DNA from: Jannaschia maritima
GTDB lineage: Bacteria; Pseudomonadota; Alphaproteobacteria; Rhodobacterales; Rhodobacteraceae
Direction of reading: 5' to 3'
Assembly: GCF_030973515.1 (NCBI RefSeq)
Contig: NZ_JARGZA010000007.1
Span: forward strand, 1 to 64,000
Length of the DNA: 64,000 nt
In this document: positions 34,932 through 43,494 of the stretch, piece by piece
Position numbering within the stretch: position 1 is the stretch's first letter
Layout: every line of letters begins with the position of its first letter
Notes under the pieces: generated by a model
The model's database searches: none
What the model was told of the DNA's origin: nothing
What the model saw: the letters and a program-made list of their open reading frames with translations, nothing else
Position numbers and translations under genes: made by a program

Positions 34932-36419
34932 TCAGCGCCCCCGTAGCAGCCGCGCCTGGCGGCGGCGCTGCCGGACGATGGCGAAGATCGACAGCGCCGT
35001 CAGCGCGATGAAGACCCACGACATCGGGTCCTCGAAGAAGTACTCCGCCCGCCCCCGGCCGATGCGGACGGACCGGCGGAAGTTGTCCTCCACCAGGGGT
35101 CCCAGCACGAAGGCGATGACCAGGGGGGCGGGCGGGATGTCCAGCCGCAGCATGGCGAAGCCCGCCACGCCCGCCACCGCCATCAGGCCGACGTCGAACA
35201 TCGAGTTGTTCACCGAATAGCTGCCCAGCACGCAGAACAGCAGCACCGCGGGCATCAACAGGTCGGGATCGATCCGGCTGATCCGCGTGAACCCGCGCGA
35301 GGCCAGCTTGCCCAGCGCCAGCAGCCAGATGGGCGACAGCGCCAGGCCGAAGAAGATCGCATAAACGATGTTGCCGTGACGCTCGAACAGGCCCGGGCCG
35401 GGGGCGATGTCGTGGATCATGAATGCGCCCAGCATGATCGCCGTCACCACGTCGCCGGGCACGCCCAGCGCCAGCAGCGGGATCAGCGTCGCGCCCGCCA
35501 CGCCGTTGTTGCCGGCCTCCGCGGCGGCGACCCCCTCGATGTTGCCGCGGCCGAACGTTTCGGGCGACTTCGACACCCGCTTTGCCTCGCCGTAGGACAG
35601 GAACGACGCGATGCCCCCGCCCGTCCCCGGGATCGCGCCGACCCCGACCCCGATGGCCGAGCCGCGGAAGATGGTGGGCAGCAGACGCCGGAACTCGGAC
35701 CAGGTCAGCCCCTCCCCCGTGCCCTCGAACCGCTCCCGCGGGCGGGGCTTCGACGCATAGTGCGAGATCACCTCCGCCACGGCGAACAGCCCGATCAGCA
35801 GCGGGATCAGCGCGACGCCGCCCGCAAGCTCGCGCTGCCCGAACATCAGGCGGTCCGATCCGAAGAACAGGTCCCGCCCCACGGTGGACAGAAGCAGCCC
35901 GATCCCCACCGCGATGAACCCCTTGGCCAGGCTATCGCCCGACACCGCCGCCACCGTGGTCAGCGCGAAGCAGACCAGCCAGAAGTACTCCGCCGGGCCG
36001 AACTGCCGCGCGAACAGCACGATGATGCCCGCCAGGAAGATCAGCGCCAGGTTGGAACAGAAATCCGCCACCGCCGACGAATAGAGCGCGGTGTCCAGCG
36101 CCTTCGCCGCCTCGCCCCGCCGGGCCAGGGGGTAGCCGTCCAGCAGCGTGCAGGCGGCGGCGGGCGTGCCTGGCGTGCGGATCAGGATCGCGGTGATCGA
36201 CCCGCCGAACGTGCCGCCCTTGTAGATCCCTGCCAGGAAGATGATCGCGAGCGCGGGGTCCATCGCGAAGGTCAGCGGCAACGCCAGCGACACGGCAAGC
36301 GTCACCGACAGGCCGGGGATCGCGCCGATGACGATGCCGACCGCGATGCCCAGTCCGAACAGGCCCACGGTCTGCCAGGTGGCGAACAGGGCGAAGCCCG
36401 CGGCGATGTCCTCCCACAC
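34932..36419 (-). CDS. tctA: Tripartite tricarboxylate transporter large permease TctA, 495 aa
   Basis: About twelve transmembrane segments. Family signatures: AIPGLSVTLAVSLALPLTF near residues 33-51, the GIYKGGTFGGSITAILIRTPGTP block near 64-86, its counterpart GAIPGTGGGIASFLSYGEAKR near 260-280, and LIPLLALGVPGD. TctA with TctB and the binding protein TctC forms a secondary carboxylate importer in the inner membrane. It follows tctB by 3 bases. Substrate not readable, but the neighbouring enzymes suggest a hydroxy- or aromatic-derived carboxylate. Confidence 0.93.
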   Translation of the reverse strand: MWEDIAAGFALFATWQTVGLFGLGIAVGIVIGAIPGLSVTLAVSLALPLTFAMDPALAIIFLAGIYKGGTFGGSITAILIRTPGTPAAACTLLDGYPLARRGEAAKALDTALYSSAVADFCSNLALIFLAGIIVLFARQFGPAEYFWLVCFALTTVAAVSGDSLAKGFIAVGIGLLLSTVGRDLFFGSDRLMFGQRELAGGVALIPLLIGLFAVAEVISHYASKPRPRERFEGTGEGLTWSEFRRLLPTIFRGSAIGVGVGAIPGTGGGIASFLSYGEAKRVSKSPETFGRGNIEGVAAAEAGNNGVAGATLIPLLALGVPGDVVTAIMLGAFMIHDIAPGPGLFERHGNIVYAIFFGLALSPIWLLALGKLASRGFTRISRIDPDLLMPAVLLFCVLGSYSVNNSMFDVGLMAVAGVAGFAMLRLDIPPAPLVIAFVLGPLVEDNFRRSVRIGRGRAEYFFEDPMSWVFIALTALSIFAIVRQRRRQARLLRGR

Positions 36420-36422
36420 CGG

Positions 36423-36893
36423 TCAGATCTCCCAGGGACCGCGCGGCAGCGGCGTCCCCGCGAGGGCCACGAACATCGCCCAGGCCAGACCCACCGCGAC
36501 CGCCGCGGTCGCCAGCGCGGCGGGCCAGGCCCGCGGCCCCTTGCGCGCCAGCACCAGCGCCACCGTCAGGACGACGCCCGTCCCGATCGCGCCCAGCAGG
36601 GGCATCGCCACGACATAGGCGCCGACCCCCGCCACCGCGAGGGCGAGGCCCCGCCACACCGTCCGCTCCGGCGCGTCCGACCCCCGCCGCGCCCGCCAGG
36701 CCAGCGCCGCCCCGGCCAGCCCCAGGATCGCCGCGGACGCCTGCGGCAGCAGCCAGGGCGCCAGCCCCAGGGGCCGGGGGGTCGAGAAGACCGGGACCCA
36801 GATCGGGATCACCACCGCCATCAGCGCCATCGACGCGGCGACGGCGCTTAGCCCGATCCACAGGTCGAGGCGGGAAGGGCGGGCGGCATCCAT
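36423..36893 (-). CDS. tctB: Tripartite tricarboxylate transporter small permease TctB, 156 aa
   Basis: Four hydrophobic segments: about residues 8-28, 42-62, 80-105 and 115-140, typical of TctB. PRPLGLAPWLLPQ follows the first helix as in the family. The ATG at 36893 begins the first helix; the long upstream extension is antisense-like. It precedes tctA by 3 bases and is divergent from tctC, so the shared gap 36894-37068 must drive both. Confidence 0.87.
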   Translation of the reverse strand: MDAARPSRLDLWIGLSAVAASMALMAVVIPIWVPVFSTPRPLGLAPWLLPQASAAILGLAGAALAWRARRGSDAPERTVWRGLALAVAGVGAYVVAMPLLGAIGTGVVLTVALVLARKGPRAWPAALATAAVAVGLAWAMFVALAGTPLPRGPWEI

Positions 36894-36943
36894 GCCCCAG
36901 TCGTGGCCCTTGCGGGGGCCGACGGTCAACGGCGCAGGCGATT

Positions 36944-37025
36944 GATGCCGTATCGTTATGGGTACAGACTGGGACGGCCTTGGACGGACGCCTCCACGGC
37001 ATGAATAGAATGGCACCGATGCCGT
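36944..37025. promoter_or_regulatory. Candidate operator in the tctB/tctC divergent gap
   Basis: GATGCCGT occurs at 36944-36951 and again at 37018-37025, with the inverted form ACGGCAT at 36996-37002 between them. Spaced direct and inverted copies in a divergent promoter region fit a LysR-type regulator, and a LysR gene lies downstream of tctC. Binding is inference. Confidence 0.3.
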
Positions 37026-37068
37026 CCGGCAGGGGCGGCGGGCCGAGAACCGATCCTGGGAGACATCG

Positions 37069-38028
37069 ATGATCCGACACCTTTCTGCAGCCGCCCTCCT
37101 GACGCTGGGCACCGCGACCGCTGCATTCGCCGACTATCCGGAGCGACCCGTCACCATGGTCGTAGGCTGGAACGCCGGCGGCGGCACCGACCTCGTGACC
37201 CGCTTCATCGCCGATGCGGTGTCCGAGCGGACCGGCGCCGAGATCGTGGTCGAGAACCGCCCCGGGGCGGGCGCCGCCATCGCGTCGGAGCAGGTCGCGA
37301 ACGCGGACCCCGACGGCTACACGCTCATGATGGCGACCGCGGACAGCCACACGATCGCGCCGCTGCTGCGCTCGAACCTGGGCTACGACGGCTACGAGGC
37401 GTTCACGCCCATCTATCTGGCCGCCACGCTCACCTTCTCGATGGTCACGCGTCCGGGGCTGGAAGCCGAGGGCCCCGAGGCCGTGATCGCCGCCGCGGGC
37501 GAGGGCGACGGCCTGACCGTAGGGACCTGGGGCGTGGGCTCCACCGCGCACATCGCCGCCGAGATGTTCAACCAGGCCACGGGCGTGGAGCTGGTGCACG
37601 TCCCGTATCAGGGGTCCGCGCCGGCCATCAACGACCTGCAGAACGACCAGATCGACATCATGTTCCTCGGACCGGGCACCGTGACCCAGAACATCGAGGA
37701 CGGCACGATGAAGTTCGTCGGCGCCGCCTCGCCCGACCGCATCGGCATGGCACCCGACCTGCCCACCTTCGCCGAGCAGGGCGTCGACGGCGTCGAGATG
37801 CGCACCTGGTTCGGCCTGGCCGGGCCCGCCGGCCTGCCCGACGAGGTGGTGTCGTGGTGGGACGAGCAGATGGACGCCCTCATGCAGGATCAGGCGTTCC
37901 TCGACCTCCTGCGGGCGCGCGGCATGGACCCGGCGGGCCTCGATTCCGAAGGCTTCGCCGCGTTCATGGACGAGCAGTCCGCCATGCTGGACCAGGTCAT
38001 CGACGCCGCGGGCATCACCGTCGAGTGA
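37069..38028 (+). CDS. tctC: Tripartite tricarboxylate transporter substrate-binding protein TctC (Bug family), 319 aa
   Basis: Signal peptide at 1-21 (ends TAAFA). Mature protein begins DYPERPVTMVVGWNAGGGTDLVTR, the Bug-family phosphate-loop-like region, then VVENRPGAGAAIASEQVA and VPYQGSAPAINDLQNDQIDIMF. It binds the carboxylate in the periplasm and passes it to TctAB, encoded divergently. A gggag ribosome site precedes the ATG. The LysR gene follows 10 bases after the stop. Confidence 0.93.
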   Translation: MIRHLSAAALLTLGTATAAFADYPERPVTMVVGWNAGGGTDLVTRFIADAVSERTGAEIVVENRPGAGAAIASEQVANADPDGYTLMMATADSHTIAPLLRSNLGYDGYEAFTPIYLAATLTFSMVTRPGLEAEGPEAVIAAAGEGDGLTVGTWGVGSTAHIAAEMFNQATGVELVHVPYQGSAPAINDLQNDQIDIMFLGPGTVTQNIEDGTMKFVGAASPDRIGMAPDLPTFAEQGVDGVEMRTWFGLAGPAGLPDEVVSWWDEQMDALMQDQAFLDLLRARGMDPAGLDSEGFAAFMDEQSAMLDQVIDAAGITVE

Positions 38029-38038
38029 GGCGGGGGCC

Positions 38039-38986
38039 ATGCCCGTCGAGCTGAGGGACCTGCGCGCCTTCCTGGCCGTCGCGGAGGAGCGCAGCTTCGC
38101 CCGCGCCGCCGAACGTCTCAACGTGGCCCAGCCCGCCCTGTCGCGCCGCATCGCGCGCATGGAGGCGGAGCTGGGCTTCCCGCTCCTCGCGCGCACGACC
38201 CGGCGGGTGGAGCCGACCCCCGCCGGCACCGTGTTCGCCGCGAAGGCCCGCGGCGTGCTGGAGGAGATGGACCTGGCCATCGACGCCGCGACACGCACGG
38301 CGCAGGGCCGCATGGGCGAGGTCTGCATCGGCTACAACGACTTCGCGATCGGCGGCCCGCTGCCCGACGTGATCCAGGCCTTCCGGGCCGAACACGACCG
38401 GATCTGGGTCCAGCTGAAGCGCGCCGGCACCGAGGAGCAGCTGCGCCTGCTGCGCCGCGGCCGGGTGGACGTGTGCTTCCTGATCGGCCCGATCGTCGCG
38501 GACGGGTTGAACCGCCATACCGTCTGGCGCGACCGCTACTGCGCCGTCGCCGCCGAGAACGACCCCCTCGTCGCGGGACCCGACGTCGCGCTGGCCGATC
38601 TGGCCGCCCGGCCTCACGTGCTGGGCGACCGCGCGGGGTGGCAGGCGTACCGCGAACGCGTCCGCCGCCTTTATACCCGCGCGGAGGCCTTCCCGGAGAT
38701 CGTGGCCGAAGGGCCCGACACGTCCGTGGTGCTGGGGCTGGTCGCATCGGGCGTGGGCGTGACCGTGTACCCGGCCTGCATCGAGAACGTGTTCCGCCGC
38801 GGCGTCGCCTTCCGCCCCATCCGCGACGTGGACGCCACGCTCGACACGCTGATGGTGTGGGACCCCGATCGCATCTCTCCCGCCGCGACCACCTTCGTGG
38901 AGGCCGCCATCGGTCATTGCGCGCGCTGGCCGGACGGACGCTACGACACCAACGTGCGCGCCATGCCGCGGGTGATGACCCTATGA
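38039..38986 (+). CDS. LysR-type transcriptional regulator, 315 aa
   Basis: N-terminal winged helix-turn-helix: LRDLRAFLAVAEERSFARAAERLN with recognition helix VAQPALSRRIARMEAELG (residues 30-47). The C-terminal part is a periplasmic-binding-protein-like effector domain (GEVCIGYNDF onward). It stands between tctC and the catabolic genes and overlaps the dehydrogenase start (ATGA), so it is co-transcribed with the genes it probably controls. Its effector is likely the transported carboxylate or a metabolite. Confidence 0.93.
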   Translation: MPVELRDLRAFLAVAEERSFARAAERLNVAQPALSRRIARMEAELGFPLLARTTRRVEPTPAGTVFAAKARGVLEEMDLAIDAATRTAQGRMGEVCIGYNDFAIGGPLPDVIQAFRAEHDRIWVQLKRAGTEEQLRLLRRGRVDVCFLIGPIVADGLNRHTVWRDRYCAVAAENDPLVAGPDVALADLAARPHVLGDRAGWQAYRERVRRLYTRAEAFPEIVAEGPDTSVVLGLVASGVGVTVYPACIENVFRRGVAFRPIRDVDATLDTLMVWDPDRISPAATTFVEAAIGHCARWPDGRYDTNVRAMPRVMTL

Positions 38987-39936
38987 AGACCGTCCTGATC
39001 CTGAAGCCCTTGCGCCCCGCCGGGCTGGACCTCTTCGCGGCGCGCTCCGACCTGCGCGTGGTGCGAATCGACGCGCCCACGCGGGACGACATCGCGCGCC
39101 ACCTGCCGGACGCCCACGCCGTGTGCATCAAGAACACGCCCCTGCCCGCGGACCTGCTCGACGCGGCGCCCGACCTGGCCGTCGTGTCCAAGCACGGCGT
39201 GGGCCTGGACAACCTGCCGATGGACGCGCTGACCGCGCGGCGCATTCCCGTGGCCTGGATCGGGGACGCGAATGCCGGCGCGGTGGCCGAGCACGCGATG
39301 CTGCTGATGCTGGCCCTCGCGCGTCGTCTGCCCCAGTATCAGGCGCGGGCGCGGGCGGGCGGCTACATCGTCGATCCCGACTGGCCGACCTTCGACCTGC
39401 GGGGCCGGCGCCTTCTGCTGGTCGGGCTGGGGCGCATCGGGACGCGCGTGGCCGATCTGGCCCGTGCCTTCGGGATGCGGGTCACGGCCTTCGACCCCGC
39501 CGCGCCGGACCACGCGGGCGTCGCGCGCGCGCCGACCCTGGCCGATGGCCTGTCGCGGGCGGACGTCGTGTCCCTCCATGCCCCCTACACCCCCGCCACG
39601 GACGGTCTGATCGACGCGGACGCGCTGGCGGCCATGCCGCCCGGCGGCTGGGTCGTGAACACCGCGCGGGGCGAGTTGATCGACGAGGCGGCCCTGATCG
39701 CAGCCCTGGATTCGGGCCATCTGGCGGGCGCCGGCCTCGACGTGCTGCGCCGCGAGCCGCCGGACCCGGCCGACCCCCTGCTGTCGCATCCCCGGGTCAT
39801 CGCCACGCCCCACACCGCCGCCCTGACGGAGGACACCGCGGAGGCGATGTCCCGCCTGACCGCGCAGAACGCGCTGAACGGCCTGGACGGACGCCTCGAC
39901 CCCGCCCTTCTCGCCAATCCGGAGGTCCTGCCGTGA
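38983..39936 (+). CDS. D-2-hydroxyacid dehydrogenase (NAD-binding), 317 aa
   Basis: Two-domain 2-hydroxyacid dehydrogenase. Rossmann motif GLGRIGTRVADLARAFG lies near residues 144-160. Catalytic Arg is in NTARGELIDE (about residue 230), Glu in RREPPDP and His in PHTAALT (about 280). It interconverts a 2-keto acid and D-2-hydroxy acid. Its ATG overlaps the LysR stop and its stop overlaps the next gene (GTGA). The C-terminal ALTEDTAEAMSR matches the phosphoglycerate-dehydrogenase-like branch; the true substrate is unknown. Confidence 0.92.
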   Translation: MKTVLILKPLRPAGLDLFAARSDLRVVRIDAPTRDDIARHLPDAHAVCIKNTPLPADLLDAAPDLAVVSKHGVGLDNLPMDALTARRIPVAWIGDANAGAVAEHAMLLMLALARRLPQYQARARAGGYIVDPDWPTFDLRGRRLLLVGLGRIGTRVADLARAFGMRVTAFDPAAPDHAGVARAPTLADGLSRADVVSLHAPYTPATDGLIDADALAAMPPGGWVVNTARGELIDEAALIAALDSGHLAGAGLDVLRREPPDPADPLLSHPRVIATPHTAALTEDTAEAMSRLTAQNALNGLDGRLDPALLANPEVLP

Positions 39937-40649
39937 CCGCGTCCCGCTCCATCCTCGATCACCTCGAAGGGTTCGACACCCCCACGATCTGCAATGCGCT
40001 CGAGGTCGTGCAGGCCGATCTGCGCGGCGTGGGCGCGACGCATCGGGGGTTCGTCTCGACCGCCTCCGCCGGGGGGACGTCCTGGGACGGAAAGGGTCGG
40101 CGCGCGATCTGCGGCCCCGCCGTCACCGCCCGCATCCGCGCGCGCGATCCGGGCGAGCGCTCCGCGCCCGCGGTGCGTTCGGAATGGTATCGCCGCGTCG
40201 CCGGCTCGCCCGGCTGCGTCGTCGCGATCGAGGATCTCGACGACGGCACGGGCGACGGACCCGTCGGCGCCTTCTGGGGCGAGGTGAACAGCGCCGTCCA
40301 CGCCAGGCTGGGCGCGCGGGGCGCCGTCACCAACGGCGTGATCCGCGACCTGGACGACCTGGACGGACGCTTCCTGCTGCTGGGCGGCAAGGTGGCTCCG
40401 TCGCACCACTTCGTGCGCTGGGTCGACCAGGGCGCGGGCGCGACCGTCCTGGGGATGGCGGTGGCGGAGGGCGACCTGATCCACGCCGACCGCCACGGCG
40501 CCGTCCGCATCCCCGCGGACGCGCTGGACGCCCTGCCCGACGCGGTGGCCGAGATGCAGCGCCGGGAAGCGCCCCTGATCGGCTGGGCCCGCGCGGACGG
40601 TCCCGCCGACCTCGACGCCCTCGACCGCATCATCGGAGCGCTGCATTGA
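39933..40649 (+). CDS. RraA-like/HMG-CHA aldolase-type protein, 238 aa
   Basis: RraA-fold protein. The characteristic block GARGAVTNGVIRDLDDLDG (about residues 128-146) supplies the Arg-Asp pair that binds divalent metal and carboxylate in 4-hydroxy-4-methyl-2-oxoglutarate/4-carboxy-4-hydroxy-2-oxoadipate aldolases; the GAxxDG form reads TNG here. GAVRIPADAL near the end is also conserved. In a catabolic operon an aldolase or decarboxylase role is likelier than RNase inhibition. GTG start overlaps the dehydrogenase stop; the stop overlaps the next gene (TTGA). Confidence 0.87.
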   Translation: MTASRSILDHLEGFDTPTICNALEVVQADLRGVGATHRGFVSTASAGGTSWDGKGRRAICGPAVTARIRARDPGERSAPAVRSEWYRRVAGSPGCVVAIEDLDDGTGDGPVGAFWGEVNSAVHARLGARGAVTNGVIRDLDDLDGRFLLLGGKVAPSHHFVRWVDQGAGATVLGMAVAEGDLIHADRHGAVRIPADALDALPDAVAEMQRREAPLIGWARADGPADLDALDRIIGALH

Positions 40650-41686
40650 CCGAACTGAACGAGAGCCTGGACCTCGACGCCGTGCGGGCCGCCGTGTCGC
40701 CCGAAGCGCGCGCGCTGGTGGACGACGCGCTGGTCTGGGACATGACGCTGCCCTGGACGCCCGACTACGTCCACACGGACCGCATCCTGCCCCGCTTCCA
40801 CCGGGCGGGCACGGACGTGATCTCGCTGACGGTGATGGGCCCCGAGCGTCCGCTGGCCGACACGATCGTCCACTTCGCCCGCGTCAAGGCGGCCATCGAC
40901 GCGCGCGACGACATGGTCCGCTGCGCCACGATGGCCGATATCCGGCAGGCGCGGGCGGACGGCAAGCTGGCGATCATCTACAACCTGCAGGAAACGAAGC
41001 ACTTCGACCGCGACCTGTCGCTCGTGGGCCTGTTCTACGACCTCGGCGTGCGCCACGCGCTTCTCGCCTACAACAGCCGCAACCGCGTGGGCGACGGCTG
41101 CGGCGAGCGTCAGGACAGTGGCCTGTCCCATTGGGGCGTGGCCGTGGTGGAGGAGATGATCCGCACCGGCATGCTGGTGGACGGCACCCATTCGGGCCAC
41201 GCGACCACGATGGACGCCATCGGCCTGTGCGCCGACCGCGGCGCGCCGTTCGTGTTCACCCATTGCAACGCCCACGCCGTCGTCCCCCATTACCGCAACA
41301 TCCACGACGACCAGATCGAGGCATGCGCCGCCACCGGCGGGGTGATCGGCGTCAACGGGCTGGGCGAGTTCCTCGACGACCCCCACGCCACGTCCGAGGG
41401 GATCTTCCGGCATCTGGACCACATGGCCGGGCTGGTGGGGGCGCGGCATCTGGGCCTGGGCCTCGACTTCGTGCTGGACGTCGGCAAGTTCTGGGACTGG
41501 GTGGAGGCGTTCCCCCACATGTGGCCCGAAAGCCCCGGCGTGCGCCGGACCCGCGCCGCCTTCGCCCAGCCCGAGCAGGTTTTGGAGCTGTGCGAGTGCA
41601 TGCTGCGGGCGGGCTGGTCGGACGACGACGTCCGCGGGGTGCTGGGCGGCAACTGGGCCCGGGTGTGCGAGGGGGTCTGGCGGTGA
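40646..41686 (+). CDS. Membrane dipeptidase (renal dipeptidase M19)-like protein, 346 aa
   Basis: Follows the M19 amidohydrolase layout: KLAIIYNLQETKHFDRDLS, LAYNSRNRVGDGCGER, GMLVDGTHSGHATTMDAI with metal-site His, and FTHCNAHAVVPHYRNIHDD. The first metal motif, usually DxHxD, reads DMTLPW, so one metal ligand is missing or shifted; no signal peptide is present. It may therefore be a divergent amidase acting in the cytosol on a pathway intermediate. TTG start overlaps the RraA-like stop and the stop overlaps the next gene (GTGA). Confidence 0.85.
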   Translation: MTELNESLDLDAVRAAVSPEARALVDDALVWDMTLPWTPDYVHTDRILPRFHRAGTDVISLTVMGPERPLADTIVHFARVKAAIDARDDMVRCATMADIRQARADGKLAIIYNLQETKHFDRDLSLVGLFYDLGVRHALLAYNSRNRVGDGCGERQDSGLSHWGVAVVEEMIRTGMLVDGTHSGHATTMDAIGLCADRGAPFVFTHCNAHAVVPHYRNIHDDQIEACAATGGVIGVNGLGEFLDDPHATSEGIFRHLDHMAGLVGARHLGLGLDFVLDVGKFWDWVEAFPHMWPESPGVRRTRAAFAQPEQVLELCECMLRAGWSDDDVRGVLGGNWARVCEGVWR

Positions 41687-42564
41687 CGGGCCACGTCGAC
41701 GCCCATCACCACGTCTGGGCGCCGTCCGACGACGCCATCGGCTACGGCTGGCTGCGCGACAGGGGCGCGCCCAAGCCGTTCGGCGACCCAACGCCGATCC
41801 AGCGCGACTACCTCTGGGCGGAGTTCCTGGCGGACGCCCGGCAGCCCGCCGCGTCGGTCCACGTCCAGGCCGACAACGCCGCCGACCCCCTGGCGGAGGT
41901 GGCCTTCGCCGCCCGGGGCGCGCGGGCGGTCGGCCACGCGGTGGGGATCGTCGGGCTGTGCGACCTGTCCGCGCCGGACGTCGGGGACCGGCTGGCTGCG
42001 CTAAGCGAATGGCCGGAGCTGCGCGGCATCCGGCAGATCGTGGCGGTCCATCCGGACCGCCCGCGCCTGACCTTCGCGCCGCGCGACCTGCTGGCGGAAG
42101 CGGGGTGGCGCGGGGGTCTCGCCGCCGTGGCCGCGGCGGGGCTGTCGTTCGACCTGCAGATGTATCCCCACCAGGCGACGGCCGCGCTCGACGCGCTGGC
42201 CCCCCTGCCCGGCCTGCGGGTCGTCGTGAACCACGCGCTCTGCCCCGTGGACGGGCCGGACGCGGCCTGGCGCGACGCCGTCGCCGCGATGGCCGCGCGC
42301 CCCGACACCTTCGTCAAGCTGTCCGGCTGGGGGATGTACGACACGGGTTGGACCGCCGCCTCCATCGCGCCGATGGTGGAAATCCTGCTCGACGCGTTCG
42401 GGTCGGAGCGCACGATGTTCGGCTCGAACTATCCGGTCGAAGCGCTGGCCCGCCCCTACCCGGACGTGCTGGCCTGCACCCGCGCTGCGGTCGAGGCGGC
42501 GGGCGGCGACGTGGACGCCGTCATGGCGGGCACGGCGCGGCGCGTCTATGGGCTGCCGGCCTGA
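41683..42564 (+). CDS. Amidohydrolase-2 family (lactonase-like) metal-dependent hydrolase, 293 aa
   Basis: TIM-barrel hydrolase: N-terminal HxH in VDAHHHVWAP, a strand-4 QMYPHQ, VVNHALCP His site and the closing MFGSNYPVE motif where an Asn replaces the more common Asp. This set is typical of the 2-pyrone-4,6-dicarboxylate lactonase/L-fuconolactonase branch, which opens lactones. It is the last of four overlapping catabolic genes. Its 3' end overlaps the opposing TauE/SafE gene by 19 bases. Confidence 0.9.
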   Translation: MTGHVDAHHHVWAPSDDAIGYGWLRDRGAPKPFGDPTPIQRDYLWAEFLADARQPAASVHVQADNAADPLAEVAFAARGARAVGHAVGIVGLCDLSAPDVGDRLAALSEWPELRGIRQIVAVHPDRPRLTFAPRDLLAEAGWRGGLAAVAAAGLSFDLQMYPHQATAALDALAPLPGLRVVVNHALCPVDGPDAAWRDAVAAMAARPDTFVKLSGWGMYDTGWTAASIAPMVEILLDAFGSERTMFGSNYPVEALARPYPDVLACTRAAVEAAGGDVDAVMAGTARRVYGLPA

Positions 42565-43295
42565 AGCAGCGCACGGCCCAGCAGCACCAGCGCCGAGGCC
42601 GCCGCCAGGCCCAGCGCCCAGGGCCGGATCGCACCGCGCTCGAACCGCGCGGCCAGGGGACGGACCGCCAGCAGCGTGACGGGGACCAACGGCACCAGGG
42701 TCGCCGCCAGCAGCAGGTGCGGCGCGCGGATCAGCCCGGCCAGGGCCAGGGCCGCGATGGACACTGCCATGCCGAACCCGAAGAACGCGTTCTGCGTCGC
42801 CGCCGACCGCCGCGCCTCGACGTTGGCGTACAGGATCGCCATCGGCGGCGCCCCGATCCCGGTCAGGGTGCCCATCACCCCCGCCGCCACGCCCGCCCCG
42901 AACAGCGAGCGCCCCGTGATCGCCACCCGCAGCCCCGCGAGCGACAGGACCACCGCCAGCAGGACGACGCAGGCCACGACGATGGGCAGCAGCGCGGTCC
43001 CCACCACGGCGCCCGCGACGAACGCGGCCGCGACGGCCCCCAGGGTCCGCCCCGCGAACCCGGGCGGGAGGTCGGACCGCACCACCGCGTCGCGGGTGCC
43101 CAGCAGGGCGCCGGCCCCGACCGCCAGCCCGACCAGGAGGATCGTACCCGGCACCCAGTCCGGCGCGGCCAGCGTCATCGCGGGGGCCGCGACCATGCCG
43201 AACCCCGCGCCGGACAGGCGCTGGATGACGGTGCCCACGACCACCGCCAGGGCGCAGAGCGACCAGGGTCCGAAGGTCGGCAGCAGGTCGGTCAA
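42546..43295 (-). CDS. TauE/SafE-family membrane protein, about 249 aa
   Basis: Seven to eight hydrophobic helices with glycine-rich family motifs: GAGFGMVAAPAMTLAAPDWVPG near residues 24-45 and GVMGTLTGIGAPPMAILY near 130-147. TauE/SafE proteins are predicted sulfonate or organic-anion exporters in the inner membrane. No ATG is found close to the conserved N-terminus; a TTG at 43295 fits best. It converges with the catabolic operon (19-base overlap), and may export one of that pathway's anions. Confidence 0.82.
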   Translation of the reverse strand: MTDLLPTFGPWSLCALAVVVGTVIQRLSGAGFGMVAAPAMTLAAPDWVPGTILLVGLAVGAGALLGTRDAVVRSDLPPGFAGRTLGAVAAAFVAGAVVGTALLPIVVACVVLLAVVLSLAGLRVAITGRSLFGAGVAAGVMGTLTGIGAPPMAILYANVEARRSAATQNAFFGFGMAVSIAALALAGLIRAPHLLLAATLVPLVPVTLLAVRPLAARFERGAIRPWALGLAAASALVLLGRALLQAGSP

Positions 43296-43494
43296 GCCGA
43301 TGCCGCCCCGACCGGTCGGGCGCCGCGGCGGTCCGGGCGGGCGGTGATCCTGGGCATGGCGGACGGGTCCCGACGGCGTCAGACGGCAGGCCCAGCACTC
43401 CACGATCAGGGCGGGGGGAACAAGCCCGCGCGCGGACAGCGGAACGGGCGGGATCGCCATTGCGGCCGGTCCGGGGGGTGATACGGTCCGCGCC

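Noticed and set aside
36941-36954. FNR-type box TTGATGCCGTATCG upstream of tctC
   Set aside because: Only the left half matches TTGAT-N4-ATCAA; the right half does not, and the locus has its own LysR regulator.
39933-40649. RraA as ribonuclease E inhibitor
   Set aside because: The gene is embedded in a catabolic operon and keeps the Arg-Asp metal/carboxylate residues of the aldolase group; an RNase-regulating role has no support here.
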